DNA from: Candidatus Competibacteraceae bacterium
GTDB taxonomy: Bacteria > Pseudomonadota > Gammaproteobacteria > Competibacterales > Competibacteraceae
Direction: 5' to 3'
DNA length: 61,060 nt
Assembly (NCBI GenBank): GCA_027492875.1
Contig: JAPUDV010000087.1
Coordinates: 1 to 61,060 of the forward strand
Made by a program: the position numbers and the translations under genes. Positions 7,906-17,137 of this stretch are shown here, piece by piece (the stretch's first letter is position 1; each line of letters begins with the position of its first letter). Below the pieces are notes generated by a model that was given only the letters and a program-made list of their open reading frames with translations, made no database searches and had not been told where the DNA came from.

Positions 7906-9441
7906 TTACCCGTGCGACAAATGCCGCGGCCTGATTCCCACCGCCAGCACCGCCAGCAGATAAGCCCCGCCACCGGCCGCAACCAGCCAGATCAAATGCC
8001 ATAACCGTGCCCCGGCGCTGGCGTGCAACCACTGCTCCAAAGGTCCCACCCCGAACCCCAGCACCAGTCCCATCGTCAGGTTGGCCGCGCCCAGTTGCGT
8101 CAGGAACGCCGCCCAGCCGGCGCGCGGCTGGTAGATGCCGCGCCGCCGCAGGTTGACGAACAGCAGGCCGGCGTTGAGAAAAGCGGCCAGCGAGGTGGCC
8201 AGCGCCAACCCGGCATGGGCCAACGGCCAGACCAGAACCAGCACCATCGCGGTATTGGCGACCATGGCGATGACGCCGTACTTGACCGGGCTGCGGGTAT
8301 CCTGGCGGGCATAGAAGCCGGGCGCCAGCACCTTGATCAGCATGAACGCCACCAGGCCCAGGGCGAACGCCATCAGGCTGCGGGCCGACATGGCCACGTC
8401 GCGGGCGTCGAACTCACCGTACTGGAACAGCGCCGACAGGATGGGGCCGGCGAGGATCACCAGCGCCACCGTGGCCGGAACTCCGATCAGCAAGGCCCAG
8501 CGCAGCGCCCAGTCCAGCGTTTGGGAAAAACCGCTCACCTCGGCGCCGGCATGCTGGCGGGACAATTTAGGCAGGATCACCGTGCCCAGCGCCACGCCGA
8601 AAATACCGAGCGGAAACTCCACCAGCCGGTCGGAGTAATACAGCCAACTGACGCTGCCGGAGACCAGAAACGAGGCGATCAGGGTATCGACCAGCAGATT
8701 GACCTGCGCCACCGAGGAGCCGAACAGCGCCGGCAGCATCAGCCGCAGCACCTGTTGCACGCCCCGGGACGCCCAGCCCCAGCGCGGTCGCGGCAACAGT
8801 TTCAGCCGCAGCAGGAAAGGCACTTGAAAGCCCAGTTGCACGATGCCGGCGATGAACACGCCCCAGGCCAGCCCCATTACCGGCCGTTCCATTCGGGGCG
8901 CGAGCCACAGGGCGGCGGCGATCATGCTCAGGTTGAGCAACACCGGGGTGACGGCCGGAATGGCGAACTTGCCGCAACTGTTCAGCACCCCGCCAGCCAG
9001 CGCGGTCAGCGAGATGAACAGCAGGTAGGGAAAGGTGATGCGCAGCATCTGCACCGTCAATTGATATTTGTCGGCATCGACGGTGAAGCCCGGCGCGAAC
9101 AGCAGGATCAGCAGCGGCGCGGCCAGCACGCCGACGGCGGTGATGGCGAACAGAATCGCCCCCAGGGTGCCGGCCACCTGATCCACCAGTTCCTTCATGT
9201 CTGCCGGGGAACGCTGGGTCTGGTATTCCGAGAACACCGGCACGAAGGCCTGCGAGAACGCGCCTTCGGCAAACAGCCGGCGCAGAAAATTGGGGATGCG
9301 AAACGCCACGAAGAAGGCATCGGTACCGGCTCCGGCGCCGAACAGTTGGGCGTAGATCATGTCGCGGACGAAGCCGGTGACACGGGATAACGAGGTCATG
9401 GCGCTGACCACGCCGGTGGATTTGAGAAGGGCCTTGCTCAT
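7906..9441 (-). CDS. murJ: Lipid II flippase MurJ
   Basis: 511 residues from the ATG at 9441 (MSKALLKSTGVVSAMTSLSR); the frame extends 38 codons upstream but that part is not MurJ-like. MurJ moves lipid-linked peptidoglycan precursor across the inner membrane. The start shows the family signature SRVTGFVRDMIYAQLFGAGAGTDAFFVAFRIPNFLRRLFAEGAFSQ in outline (SRVTGFVRD, FGAG-TDAF, NFLRRLFAEGAFSQAFVP), and the rest is a string of hydrophobic segments, consistent with 14 membrane helices. It is divergent from rpsT, the arrangement common in proteobacteria. Confidence 0.95.
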   Translation of the reverse strand: MSKALLKSTGVVSAMTSLSRVTGFVRDMIYAQLFGAGAGTDAFFVAFRIPNFLRRLFAEGAFSQAFVPVFSEYQTQRSPADMKELVDQVAGTLGAILFAITAVGVLAAPLLILLFAPGFTVDADKYQLTVQMLRITFPYLLFISLTALAGGVLNSCGKFAIPAVTPVLLNLSMIAAALWLAPRMERPVMGLAWGVFIAGIVQLGFQVPFLLRLKLLPRPRWGWASRGVQQVLRLMLPALFGSSVAQVNLLVDTLIASFLVSGSVSWLYYSDRLVEFPLGIFGVALGTVILPKLSRQHAGAEVSGFSQTLDWALRWALLIGVPATVALVILAGPILSALFQYGEFDARDVAMSARSLMAFALGLVAFMLIKVLAPGFYARQDTRSPVKYGVIAMVANTAMVLVLVWPLAHAGLALATSLAAFLNAGLLFVNLRRRGIYQPRAGWAAFLTQLGAANLTMGLVLGFGVGPLEQWLHASAGARLWHLIWLVAAGGGAYLLAVLAVGIRPRHLSHG

Positions 9442-9530
9442 GGAGGGTGGGGGCCTGCGCTGGTCGGTTCGGAAGGCGCGGATGATAGCGGGATTGGCCC
9501 GGACTGTCAGCGACGCGGCGCACTTGGGGA

Positions 9531-9559
9531 TTGACAGTACGGCGAAAGCTGTCAATATT
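9531..9559 (+). promoter_or_regulatory. rpsT promoter, sigma-70 type, with overlapping inverted repeat
   Basis: A perfect -35 TTGACA (9531-9536), a 17-bp spacer and AATATT (9554-9559) as -10. TTGACAG at 9531-9537 and CTGTCAA at 9549-9555 form a perfect inverted repeat with an 11-bp gap that spans the promoter, so a repressor site is possible. The predicted start point is about 60 bp before rpsT. Confidence 0.65.
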
Positions 9560-9625
9560 CTTAGTCCTTTTTAACACCGCATCCGTGTTTAAGTTTATCT
9601 TTCTGAATTGTAAGGAGTATTTAAC

Positions 9626-9895
9626 TTGGCCAATACCGCTCAAGCGAAGAAGCGCACCCGTCAGGCGGAAAAGCACCGCCAGCACAACGCCAGCATGCGC
9701 TCGATGTTGCGCACCTATGTCAAGCGCGTCATTAAAGCCATTCAGACGGGCGACAAGGCGAAAGCCGAATCGGAATATCGGACGGCCGTGCCGGTGCTCG
9801 ACCGCATGGCGCGCAAGGGCCTGATCCACGCCAACAAGGCCGCCCGCCACAAGAGCCGCCTGAACCAGCACATCCGCGACATGCAGACGGCCTGA
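9626..9895 (+). CDS. rpsT: 30S ribosomal protein S20
   Basis: 89 residues, rich in Ala, Lys and Arg: [18 protein letters not shown] at the start, then [15 protein letters not shown] and [16 protein letters not shown], all typical of S20, which binds 16S rRNA in the small subunit body. The start codon is TTG, preceded by TAAGGAG; a rare UUG start is also found in E. coli rpsT, where it takes part in autogenous control, so the same control is inferred here. Confidence 0.97.
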   Translation: MANTAQAKKRTRQAEKHRQHNASMRSMLRTYVKRVIKAIQTGDKAKAESEYRTAVPVLDRMARKGLIHANKAARHKSRLNQHIRDMQTA

Positions 9896-10195
9896 CGCGC
9901 CTCTTTGCCATTCACGCCCTGTCCGCGCTTTCTCCTTCCCCATTCATCGATTTTGTGTCCGAGCCCACCGCGACAGGTGTTGTCTGGATCAAAAAAGGCT
10001 TGGGGACGGTACGAAAATGCCCCTCTACCCGTGGGAGAAGGGCTGGGGATGAGGGTTGTTTTTCAACGGCTCGAATCCCCAGAGGCTGTATAAAAACGCA
10101 TCTTATCCCGGTTGTGGGAAAGCTTTTGGCTTTTTTAACCGTTCAATCCATGGATCGAGCCGCTGGAGCGCGAACCGCCCGGTGAGCTGGCCCGG
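9896..10195. other. Intergenic region after rpsT
   Basis: No gene is seen. It holds a full copy of the dispersed repeat (10004-10104) and a weak AAAGC-TTTTG-GCTTTTTT stem near 10119-10136 that could end rpsT transcription. Confidence 0.5.
10004..10104 (+). repeat. Dispersed repeat, full copy
   Basis: Left end GGACGGTACGAAAATGCCCC, core hairpin (CCCTCTACCC with GTGGGAGAAGGG), GAGGGTTGTTTTTCAAC, and right end CAGAGGCTGTATAAAAACGC. Same layout as the copies at 25092, 31702 (inverted) and 33361. Confidence 0.8.
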
Positions 10196-10702
10196 TCACT
10201 TTGCCTGCCAGCCATTGCCGCGCGCCCCGTAATGATTCAAGTAGTAGTTGGGTCGGGGGTTATAGCCGCCGTACCCGTAACCGTGGTCGTAGCTGTAATT
10301 ATCACAGTTGTAATACGAAATGCCGTCTACGAACACCGAGGCGCAACCGCCCGTCGGTGGAGGGTCTGGGGGGCCGATCGCTACCGGCGGGGCTGCGGCA
10401 TCGGCGATGGCGGAACCGACCAGCGCACCGATGGCCAAGCCGATAATGGCCGCGCCCGCCGCTCCGCAGTTCCAACAACCTCCCCGGTAATCTCCCCGGT
10501 AGCCACCGTAGTAGCCGGGGCGGCCACCGTGGTGGCCCTCCGGGTTTCCCCGATAACCGCCGCCCTGATAACCGCCGCCCTGATAACCGCCGCCCTGATA
10601 ACCGCCGCCATACGGTCCTTCCGCGTTTGCGCTGTGCAGCGGAACCAGCAGCATCCCGACCGCTCCGGCGAGTATCCAGTGTTTCAGTTTCATCGTGTTC
10701 AT
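10196..10702 (-). CDS. Secreted Gly/Tyr-rich protein with GGGYQ repeats
   Basis: 168 residues from the ATG at 10702, chosen because GGAAGGAAC precedes it and a signal peptide follows (HWILAGAVGMLLVPLHSANA). The mature protein begins with four GGGYQ/GGGYR repeats coded by a 15-bp tandem repeat (10553-10609). It has a small hydrophobic glycine-zipper-like stretch (AAIIGLAIGALVGSAIAD) and a tail rich in Tyr and Asn with a CASVFVDGISYYNC motif. Two cysteine pairs could form disulfides. The zipper resembles outer membrane Rick_17kDa/glycine-zipper proteins; no function is assigned. The same frame runs far upstream through unrelated sequence, which is not part of the gene. Confidence 0.7.
   Translation of the reverse strand: MNTMKLKHWILAGAVGMLLVPLHSANAEGPYGGGYQGGGYQGGGYQGGGYRGNPEGHHGGRPGYYGGYRGDYRGGCWNCGAAGAAIIGLAIGALVGSAIADAAAPPVAIGPPDPPPTGGCASVFVDGISYYNCDNYSYDHGYGYGGYNPRPNYYLNHYGARGNGWQAK
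10553..10609 (-). repeat. 15-bp tandem repeat encoding GGGYQ
   Basis: ATAACCGCCGCCCTG in plus-strand notation, three perfect units plus a partial fourth. It codes for the GGGYQ repeats of the secreted protein, so copy number changes would keep the frame. Confidence 0.9.
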
Positions 10703-11131
10703 GGTTGTGTTCCTTCCGGTCAATCCGTCATGTTGTGGTATTGGGTCGCGCCCCACGACCCGCTTCAGGTTCGGCTCAACTATAGAGCTATAGACCCCGC
10801 GCGGGAGCTGCCGTTGTCTGCCAAGGACTCTTTTCATCCGACGGACGCGGTGGCGCCGAACGCCCTGGATTCGTGCAGCCGGGCGGTCACTCGGTCGTCG
10901 AGACCGCGGGCGAACTTGCCACCCCGGCCGTTGAAGCGGAAATCCAGCAACACCGGCCGACCGGCGCGATAAATTGTGATCGGTCCACGATCGCGTGCCC
11001 AGGTATCGTTGGAGAGCGCCACGCATCGTTGTCCCGCCCGGCGGTGGCCAGCAGGGCGAGCACATGCTGGCTATGCTTGGGGTCATGGCGGCGACCGGCC
11101 GGTTTGTCTTTCACCAAAGCGAGGAGAACAC
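10703..11131. other. Region between the secreted protein and DUF2505 gene
   Basis: It contains the upstream region of the secreted protein gene and, from about 10834, a decayed agmatine deiminase fragment described separately. No intact gene is seen. Confidence 0.5.
10834..11110 (-). pseudogene. Agmatine deiminase (peptidylarginine deiminase family) fragment
   Basis: On the minus strand one frame gives LSNDTWARDRGPITIY followed by LLDFRFNGRGGKFARGLDD, which matches the conserved N-terminal third of bacterial agmatine deiminases (NDTWARDHGPI and LDFxFNGWGGK). The normal enzyme is about 340-370 residues; here only about 60 residues read well before a stop at 10834, the rest of the protein is missing, and the part upstream continues in another frame. 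I read this as a remnant after deletion and frameshift. Confidence 0.65.
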
Positions 11132-11623
11132 ATGAAGATTAAGGCGTTGCACCCGTATGCCAAAGACGTGGATACAGTTTTTGGTTTGTTTCACGATCCC
11201 GATTTCATGAAGGACAAATACGCCGGGGTCGGCGCCCGTAATGTCGAGGTGCTGGAATGTTCCGGGAACGACGGCCGCTACAGCGTCAAGGTCAAGCGGG
11301 AAGTACCGGCCGATGTTCCGGGCCTGCTGAAGAAGTTTCTCAACCCTTGGAACACCCTCGTTCAGAGCGAGCAATGGGAAGGGCCGGCCGGCGGTCCCTA
11401 CCGCTGCAAGATCACCATCGAGATTTCCGGGGTGCCGGTCAGCATGGGGGGAGAAATGGAACTACGCGCCCAGGATGCCGGCTGCGTCAACGACGTGCGG
11501 ATCGAGGTCAAATGCGGGATTCCGCTGATCGGCGGCAAACTGGCCGATTTCGTCGGGAGCGACGCTGAAAAAGCGGTTCGGGCCGAATACGAATTCATCC
11601 ACGCCCGGCTGGCCGGCGGATAA
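11132..11623 (+). CDS. DUF2505 family protein
   Basis: 163 residues from the ATG at 11132, preceded by GAGGAGAAC; the frame is open further upstream but without family similarity. The pattern KALHPYAKDVDTVFGLFHDPDF, KVKREVPADVPGLLKKFL and GGEMELRA fits DUF2505, a START/SRPBCC-like fold. Such proteins usually bind a lipid or hydrophobic ligand, but no ligand is known. It is a single gene, convergent with the cysteine synthase gene. Confidence 0.75.
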   Translation: MKIKALHPYAKDVDTVFGLFHDPDFMKDKYAGVGARNVEVLECSGNDGRYSVKVKREVPADVPGLLKKFLNPWNTLVQSEQWEGPAGGPYRCKITIEISGVPVSMGGEMELRAQDAGCVNDVRIEVKCGIPLIGGKLADFVGSDAEKAVRAEYEFIHARLAGG

Positions 11624-11641
11624 TCGCGCGCGACGGAGCGA

Positions 11642-11663
11642 GCCTGCCCGCGCGGCGGCAGGC
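11642..11663 (+). terminator. Hairpin between convergent genes
   Basis: GCCTGCC (11642-11648) pairs with GGCAGGC (11657-11663) around an 8-base loop, lying between the stops of the DUF2505 and cysteine synthase genes. It has no T tract on either side, so termination strength is uncertain. Confidence 0.35.
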
Positions 11664-11685
11664 CGGCAAGGCCCGCTCCCGCCGT

Positions 11686-12603
11686 TCAGTCGAACAGCCC
11701 CGCCACCGACAGGTAGCGCTCGCCGGTGTCGTAGCAGAACGTCAGCACGCGGCTGCCGTCGGGAATTCCCGGCAGCTTCCGCGCCACCGCCGCCAGCGAC
11801 GCGCCGGAGGAAATGCCGATGAAGATGCCTTCCTCTCTGGTGCAACGCACGGCGAACTTGAAGGCGTCGTCGTGGGCCACCTGAATGACGCCATCCAGGA
11901 TGCTCGTGTTCAGCACCGCCGGCACGAATCCGGCGCCGATGCCCTGAATCGGGTGCGGGCCGCGCTGGCCGCCGCTCAGCACCGGCGAGGCGCTGGGTTC
12001 GACCGCGAAGGCCTTCAGATTCGGGAAGCGTTCCTTCAGCACTTCGGCGCAACCGGTGATGTGGCCGCCGGTGCCGACCCCGGTGATCAGATAATCCAGT
12101 CCGTCCGGAAAATCGGCGAGGATTTCCTGGGCGGTGGTGCGGCGGTGAATCTCGACGTTGGCAGGGTTCTCGAACTGCTGCGGCATCCAGGCGCCCGGCG
12201 TGCTGTCCACGATTTCCTGGGCTTTCTCGATCGCGCCCGGCATCCCCTTTTCCTTGGGCGTGAGCACCAGTTCTGCCCCCAGCGCCGCCAGATAGCGCCG
12301 CCGCTCCAGCGACATGGATTCCGGCATGGTCAAGATCAGGCGGTAGCCCTTGGTCGCGGCCACCAGCGCCAGGGCGATGCCGGTGTTGCCGGAGGTGGGT
12401 TCGACGATCACGGTATCGGCTGTGATCAGGCCACGCCGTTCGGCGTCCTCGATCATCGCCAGGCCGATGCGGTCCTTGATGCTGCCGCCGGGATTGGCCC
12501 GTTCCAGCTTCATCCAGACTTCGACCTTGCGGTCGGCGAACAATCGGTTGATGCGGACGTGAGGGGTGTTGCCAATGGTTTCCAGAATCGTGTGCGCTTT
12601 CAT
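11686..12603 (-). CDS. cysK: Cysteine synthase A-type PLP enzyme
   Basis: 305 residues from the ATG at 12603. O-acetylserine sulfhydrylase makes cysteine from O-acetylserine and sulfide. The PLP lysine is Lys43 in NPGGSIKDR, the phosphate-binding loop around residue 70-75 is [16 protein letters not shown] is the second PLP phosphate loop, and the C-terminal GISSGAS and YDTGERYLS motifs are typical of the CysK type. A frame-open N-terminal extension of 93 codons is ignored since family homology starts at [15 protein letters not shown] cystathionine beta-synthase-like role cannot be excluded, but length and motifs favour CysK. Confidence 0.9.
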   Translation of the reverse strand: MKAHTILETIGNTPHVRINRLFADRKVEVWMKLERANPGGSIKDRIGLAMIEDAERRGLITADTVIVEPTSGNTGIALALVAATKGYRLILTMPESMSLERRRYLAALGAELVLTPKEKGMPGAIEKAQEIVDSTPGAWMPQQFENPANVEIHRRTTAQEILADFPDGLDYLITGVGTGGHITGCAEVLKERFPNLKAFAVEPSASPVLSGGQRGPHPIQGIGAGFVPAVLNTSILDGVIQVAHDDAFKFAVRCTREEGIFIGISSGASLAAVARKLPGIPDGSRVLTFCYDTGERYLSVAGLFD

Positions 12604-12880
12604 CGCTGGCTCTCTATCGGGCGGGGTTGAATTGCTTGCCGCACTCTTGCCGGAGGCGGCGGTCAGTATCCGTGATGAGGGCGGCCGCGTCGGATCGCTG
12701 CGGGCTCGGAGGGTTTGGGTGCGGCGCCGGAACAGAGTCCTGTAAACTAATCGATCTTCAACAGCTTGCCATTTAAAAATAGCAGGCGCAGCCAGCCAAG
12801 CATAAAGAATAATAAGGAATTTTTTTATAACCTTGAGCGAGGTTGCCCTGGTCGTTGCCTGCCTGCAAAGGAGATCGTGC

Positions 12881-13732
12881 ATGTCCGAAGCTCGTTTTCG
12901 CGGTACCGACCGCTATGTCGTCACCGACGACCTGATGATGGCGGTCAATGCCGCCGTTACCTTGGGTCGGCCGTTGCTGGTCAAGGGCGAGCCCGGTACC
13001 GGCAAGACCCAACTGGCCGAGGAAGTCGCCAACGCCCTGAACCGGCCGTTTATCCAGTGGCATATCAAGTCCACCATCAAGGCCCAGCAGGGGTTGTACG
13101 AGTACGATGCCGTGTCCCGGTTGCGCGATTCGCAGTTGGGCGATGCAAAGGTGCATGAGATCGGCAACTACATCGTCAAGGGCAAGCTGTGGGAAGCGTT
13201 TACCGCCGAGACGCAGCCGGTGTTGCTGATCGACGAGATCGACAAGGCCGACATCGAATTTCCCAACGATTTGCTGCTCGAACTCGACCGCATGGAGTTT
13301 TACGTCTACGAGACCCAGCAGGTGGTCAAGGCGCAACATCGACCGATCATCATCATCACCAGCAACAATGAGAAGGAACTGCCGGACGCTTTCCTGCGCC
13401 GCTGCTTCTTTCACTACATCCGCTTCCCCGACAAGGAAACCATGGAGCGGATCGTGCGGGTACATTACCCGGATTTGAAAAAGCGCCTGTTGGCCGAGGC
13501 GCTGGAGGCGTTTTTCGAAATCCGCGACGTGCCGGGTCTGAAGAAGCGGCCGTCCACCTCGGAACTGCTGGACTGGATCAAGCTGCTGGTGGCCGAGGAT
13601 ATTCCCCCCGAGGCGCTGCGCGGCGACCCGCACAAGCTGATCCCGCCGCTGTACGGGGCGCTGCTGAAGAACGAGCAGGATGTGCACCTGTTCGAGCGGT
13701 TGCTGTTCATGTCGCGACGTAAAAAGGATTGA
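12881..13732 (+). CDS. MoxR family AAA+ ATPase
   Basis: 283 residues from the ATG at 12881 with AAAGGAG upstream. Walker A is GEPGTGKT, Walker B is [10 protein letters not shown], and sensor 1 is [19 protein letters not shown], where the arginines follow the usual MoxR order. MoxR ATPases work as chaperone-like activators together with a von Willebrand A protein; the next gene is exactly such a partner, about 56 bp downstream. The metal-enzyme target of this pair is not shown by the context. The upstream region to cysK is A/T-rich and probably holds divergent promoters. Confidence 0.9.
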   Translation: MSEARFRGTDRYVVTDDLMMAVNAAVTLGRPLLVKGEPGTGKTQLAEEVANALNRPFIQWHIKSTIKAQQGLYEYDAVSRLRDSQLGDAKVHEIGNYIVKGKLWEAFTAETQPVLLIDEIDKADIEFPNDLLLELDRMEFYVYETQQVVKAQHRPIIIITSNNEKELPDAFLRRCFFHYIRFPDKETMERIVRVHYPDLKKRLLAEALEAFFEIRDVPGLKKRPSTSELLDWIKLLVAEDIPPEALRGDPHKLIPPLYGALLKNEQDVHLFERLLFMSRRKKD

Positions 13733-13742
13733 GAATCGCCAG

Positions 13743-13781
13743 CGCCCCTTTTCCGGTGGGAAGGGGGCAGGGTCGAGGGTT
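13743..13781 (+). repeat. Dispersed repeat, partial copy
   Basis: GCCCCTTTTCCGGTGGGAAG followed by GGGGCAGGGTCGAGGG resembles the hairpin core of the full repeat copies. It fills the space between the MoxR and VWA genes, so the ribosome site of the VWA gene lies at its right edge. Confidence 0.45.
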
Positions 13782-13788
13782 TCCGCTC

Positions 13789-14976
13789 ATGATGACCGAT
13801 TTTTTCCGCAAGCTGCGCCAGGCTGGCCTGCCGGTTACGCTGACCGAATTTCTGACCCTGCTGGAAGCGCTGAGCCAGCGGGTGACCACTCACAGCATCG
13901 ATGAGTTCTACTATCTGGCGCGGGCGACGCTGGTGAAGGACGAACGTCATTACGACCGTTTCGATCAGGTGTTCGGCAGCCACTTCAAGGGACTGGCGAC
14001 GCTGTTCGACGACATGATCGGCGCCGAGGTGCCGCTGGAGTGGCTGCGCAAGCTGGCCGAGCTGACCCTGAGCGAAGAAGACAAGCAGTGGATCGAATCG
14101 CTGGGCGGCTGGGAAAAACTGATGGAAACCTTTGCCCAGCGCATGGCCGAGCAGGAAGGGCGGCATCAGGGCGGCAACAAGTGGATAGGCACCGCCGGCA
14201 CTTCGCCCTATGGAGCTTACGGTTACAACCCGGAAGGCATTCGCGTCGGCCAGGAGGACTCGCGCCACCGCCGGGCCGCCAAGGTTTGGGACCGCCGCGA
14301 GTTCCGCAATCTGGACGACACGGTGGAGTTGGGCACCCGCAACATCAAGGTGGCGTTGCGGCGGCTGCGTCGCTTCGCCCGCGAAGGCGCCGCGCAGGAA
14401 CTGGATCTGGACGACACGATTCGGTCAACGGCCCGCAACGCCGGTTATCTCGATCTTAAGATGGTGCCGGAGCGGCATAACGCGGTGAAGGTGCTGCTGG
14501 CTCTGGATGTGGGCGGTTCGATGGACGACCATGTCCGGGTTTGCGAGGAGCTGTTTTCGGCGGCGCGCGGCGAGTTCAAGCATCTGGAGTATTTCTACTT
14601 TCACAACATGGTGTACGAGTCGCTGTGGAAGGACAACCGCCGCCGTTATACCGAGAAAACCGAGACGGTGTCGGTGCTGCACACCTTCGGGCGGGATTAC
14701 AAACTGATTCTGGTCGGCGACGCCACCATGAGCCCCTACGAAGTGACCTACCCCGGCGGCAGCGTCGAGCACTTCAACCCCGAAGCCGGCGAGGTGTGGA
14801 TGAACCGGCTGCTGGCGACCTACCCTCACGCCATCTGGTTGAACCCGCAGCCGCAGAACCGCTGGAGCTACATCCCCTCGATCCAGATGGTGCGGGAACT
14901 GATGGGCGGCCGCATGTACCCGCTGACGCTGGAAGGATTGGAAAAGGGCATCCGCGCCTTGCAGCGGTCGCGATGA
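13789..14976 (+). CDS. VWA domain protein, CoxE-like partner of MoxR
   Basis: 395 residues from the ATG pair at 13789 (MMTDFFRKLRQAG). The frame is open 20 codons further up, but that part is translated repeat and not protein-like. The VWA domain is C-terminal: LLALDVGGSMDDH carries the metal-site motif as DxGxS in place of the classical DxSxS, as in many CoxE-like proteins. The N-terminal half is helical and charged and contains a conserved GTSPYGAYGYNPEGIR segment. MoxR plus CoxE-like pairs load or activate metal-containing complexes in studied systems; the client here is unknown. Confidence 0.85.
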   Translation: MMTDFFRKLRQAGLPVTLTEFLTLLEALSQRVTTHSIDEFYYLARATLVKDERHYDRFDQVFGSHFKGLATLFDDMIGAEVPLEWLRKLAELTLSEEDKQWIESLGGWEKLMETFAQRMAEQEGRHQGGNKWIGTAGTSPYGAYGYNPEGIRVGQEDSRHRRAAKVWDRREFRNLDDTVELGTRNIKVALRRLRRFAREGAAQELDLDDTIRSTARNAGYLDLKMVPERHNAVKVLLALDVGGSMDDHVRVCEELFSAARGEFKHLEYFYFHNMVYESLWKDNRRRYTEKTETVSVLHTFGRDYKLILVGDATMSPYEVTYPGGSVEHFNPEAGEVWMNRLLATYPHAIWLNPQPQNRWSYIPSIQMVRELMGGRMYPLTLEGLEKGIRALQRSR

Positions 14977-15439
14977 ACCCTGTTGGACGATAGCCATGCC
15001 GAGACCGGCGATGGCTCGAACGTGGCGCCTCCGTGGGATGGCCTGTCTGGAAAGTGATCTCAAAAGCCGATACGCAAGGGACTGCACCGGAGCGATTCAT
15101 TGGCTTCGACCGGCGGCCGATACCGGATACGGCGAGATGCTTACGGGTTCGGTTTAATTCATCAGGACGGTTGCTTGAAATAGCGCAAACCCGATGATCT
15201 GATCGAGTCGCCAAGGCGGAGCGGGTGTGTTCGGCGTGGCTTGTTGCTCAATACCAGTGCGATTAATTCTCTTTATGCACCAATATAGATCAGCGAGCGA
15301 TGTCCGCGTATTTCAAAATCAGTGGGTTTGTGGCCAAGCTTGCGAATGTCCGCCATGGCATGGTTCGTGCTAATGACGGTTGTGTTTTTTGATACCCGAT
15401 CAATCCTGATCGGATTTTTCCGAGAACCCCGAGGAATCA
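14977..15439. other. glnA upstream control region
   Basis: No gene is seen in 463 bp. A sigma-54 promoter lies at 15356-15371. TGCACCA at 15276-15282 is half of an NtrC-type site, 74 bp upstream of that promoter, but its right half is poorly conserved. Confidence 0.55.
15356..15371 (+). promoter_or_regulatory. Sigma-54 promoter of glnA
   Basis: TGGCATGGTTCGTGCT fits the -24/-12 consensus TGGCAC-N5-TTGCW with the invariant GG and GC in correct spacing and two mismatches. The start point would be near 15382, about 58 bp before the glnA ATG. Control by NtrC under nitrogen limitation follows from the family. Confidence 0.65.
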
Positions 15440-16855
<1,416 letters not shown>

Positions 16856-16902
16856 CATTCCGGGCTGCGATTGCAGCCGGATTGCCTGGTCGGAGGAAGC
16901 GC

Positions 16903-16925
16903 GACGCCCCCTTTATGGGGGCGTC
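16903..16925 (+). terminator. Terminator-like hairpin after glnA
   Basis: A perfect 9-bp stem, GACGCCCCC (16903-16911) with GGGGGCGTC (16917-16925), loop TTTAT, 47 bp after the glnA stop. Only a short T run follows (ATCGTTT), so some read-through to ntrBC is possible. Confidence 0.65.
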
Positions 16926-16966
16926 ATCGTTTGAGCCGGCTGCGTCAACCCGCCGAAGCGGCTCGA

Positions 16967-16983
16967 TGCACTATGATGGTGCA
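16967..16983 (+). promoter_or_regulatory. NtrC-binding palindrome upstream of ntrB
   Basis: TGCACTATGATGGTGCA matches the NtrC consensus TGCACYANNNTRGTGCA at every defined position. It lies about 120 bp before the sigma-54 promoter at 17088-17103, a normal enhancer distance. Confidence 0.75.
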
Positions 16984-17087
16984 TAATGGGGCGATGGCTT
17001 GGGATCGCGCGCAACAACAGCGCGCCGACCGCGCTGTGCCGGATTGCAAATGTGGCATGCACTGCATGGATTCCGCCTGTGTCGGGC

Positions 17088-17103
17088 TGGCTTGACTTTT
17101 GCT
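17088..17103 (+). promoter_or_regulatory. Sigma-54 promoter of ntrBC
   Basis: TGGCTTGACTTTTGCT has the invariant GG and GC of -24/-12 elements with the right spacing and a perfect TTGCT -12 half. The start point would be near 17115, 23 bp before the ntrB GTG. Confidence 0.65.
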
Positions 17104-17137
17104 TGATGGCTGACAGCCACCGGAAAACGAGGCCAAC

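Noticed and set aside
8023..9390. Plus-strand frame of 455 codons opposite murJ
   Set aside because: Composition is Gln, Arg, His and Gly rich with no fold-like pattern; it is the shadow of murJ in GC-rich DNA.
10060..10085. GGCTCGAATCCCC resembling a tRNA T-arm
   Set aside because: It is part of the dispersed repeat; no acceptor, D or anticodon stem can be built around it.
10553..10609. Short tandem repeats that could suggest a CRISPR array
   Set aside because: Units are 15 bp without spacers and lie inside a coding region as GGGYQ codons.
17053..17068. TGGCATGCACTGCATG as a second sigma-54 promoter of ntrB
   Set aside because: The GC of the -12 element is one base out of register; the element at 17088 fits much better.
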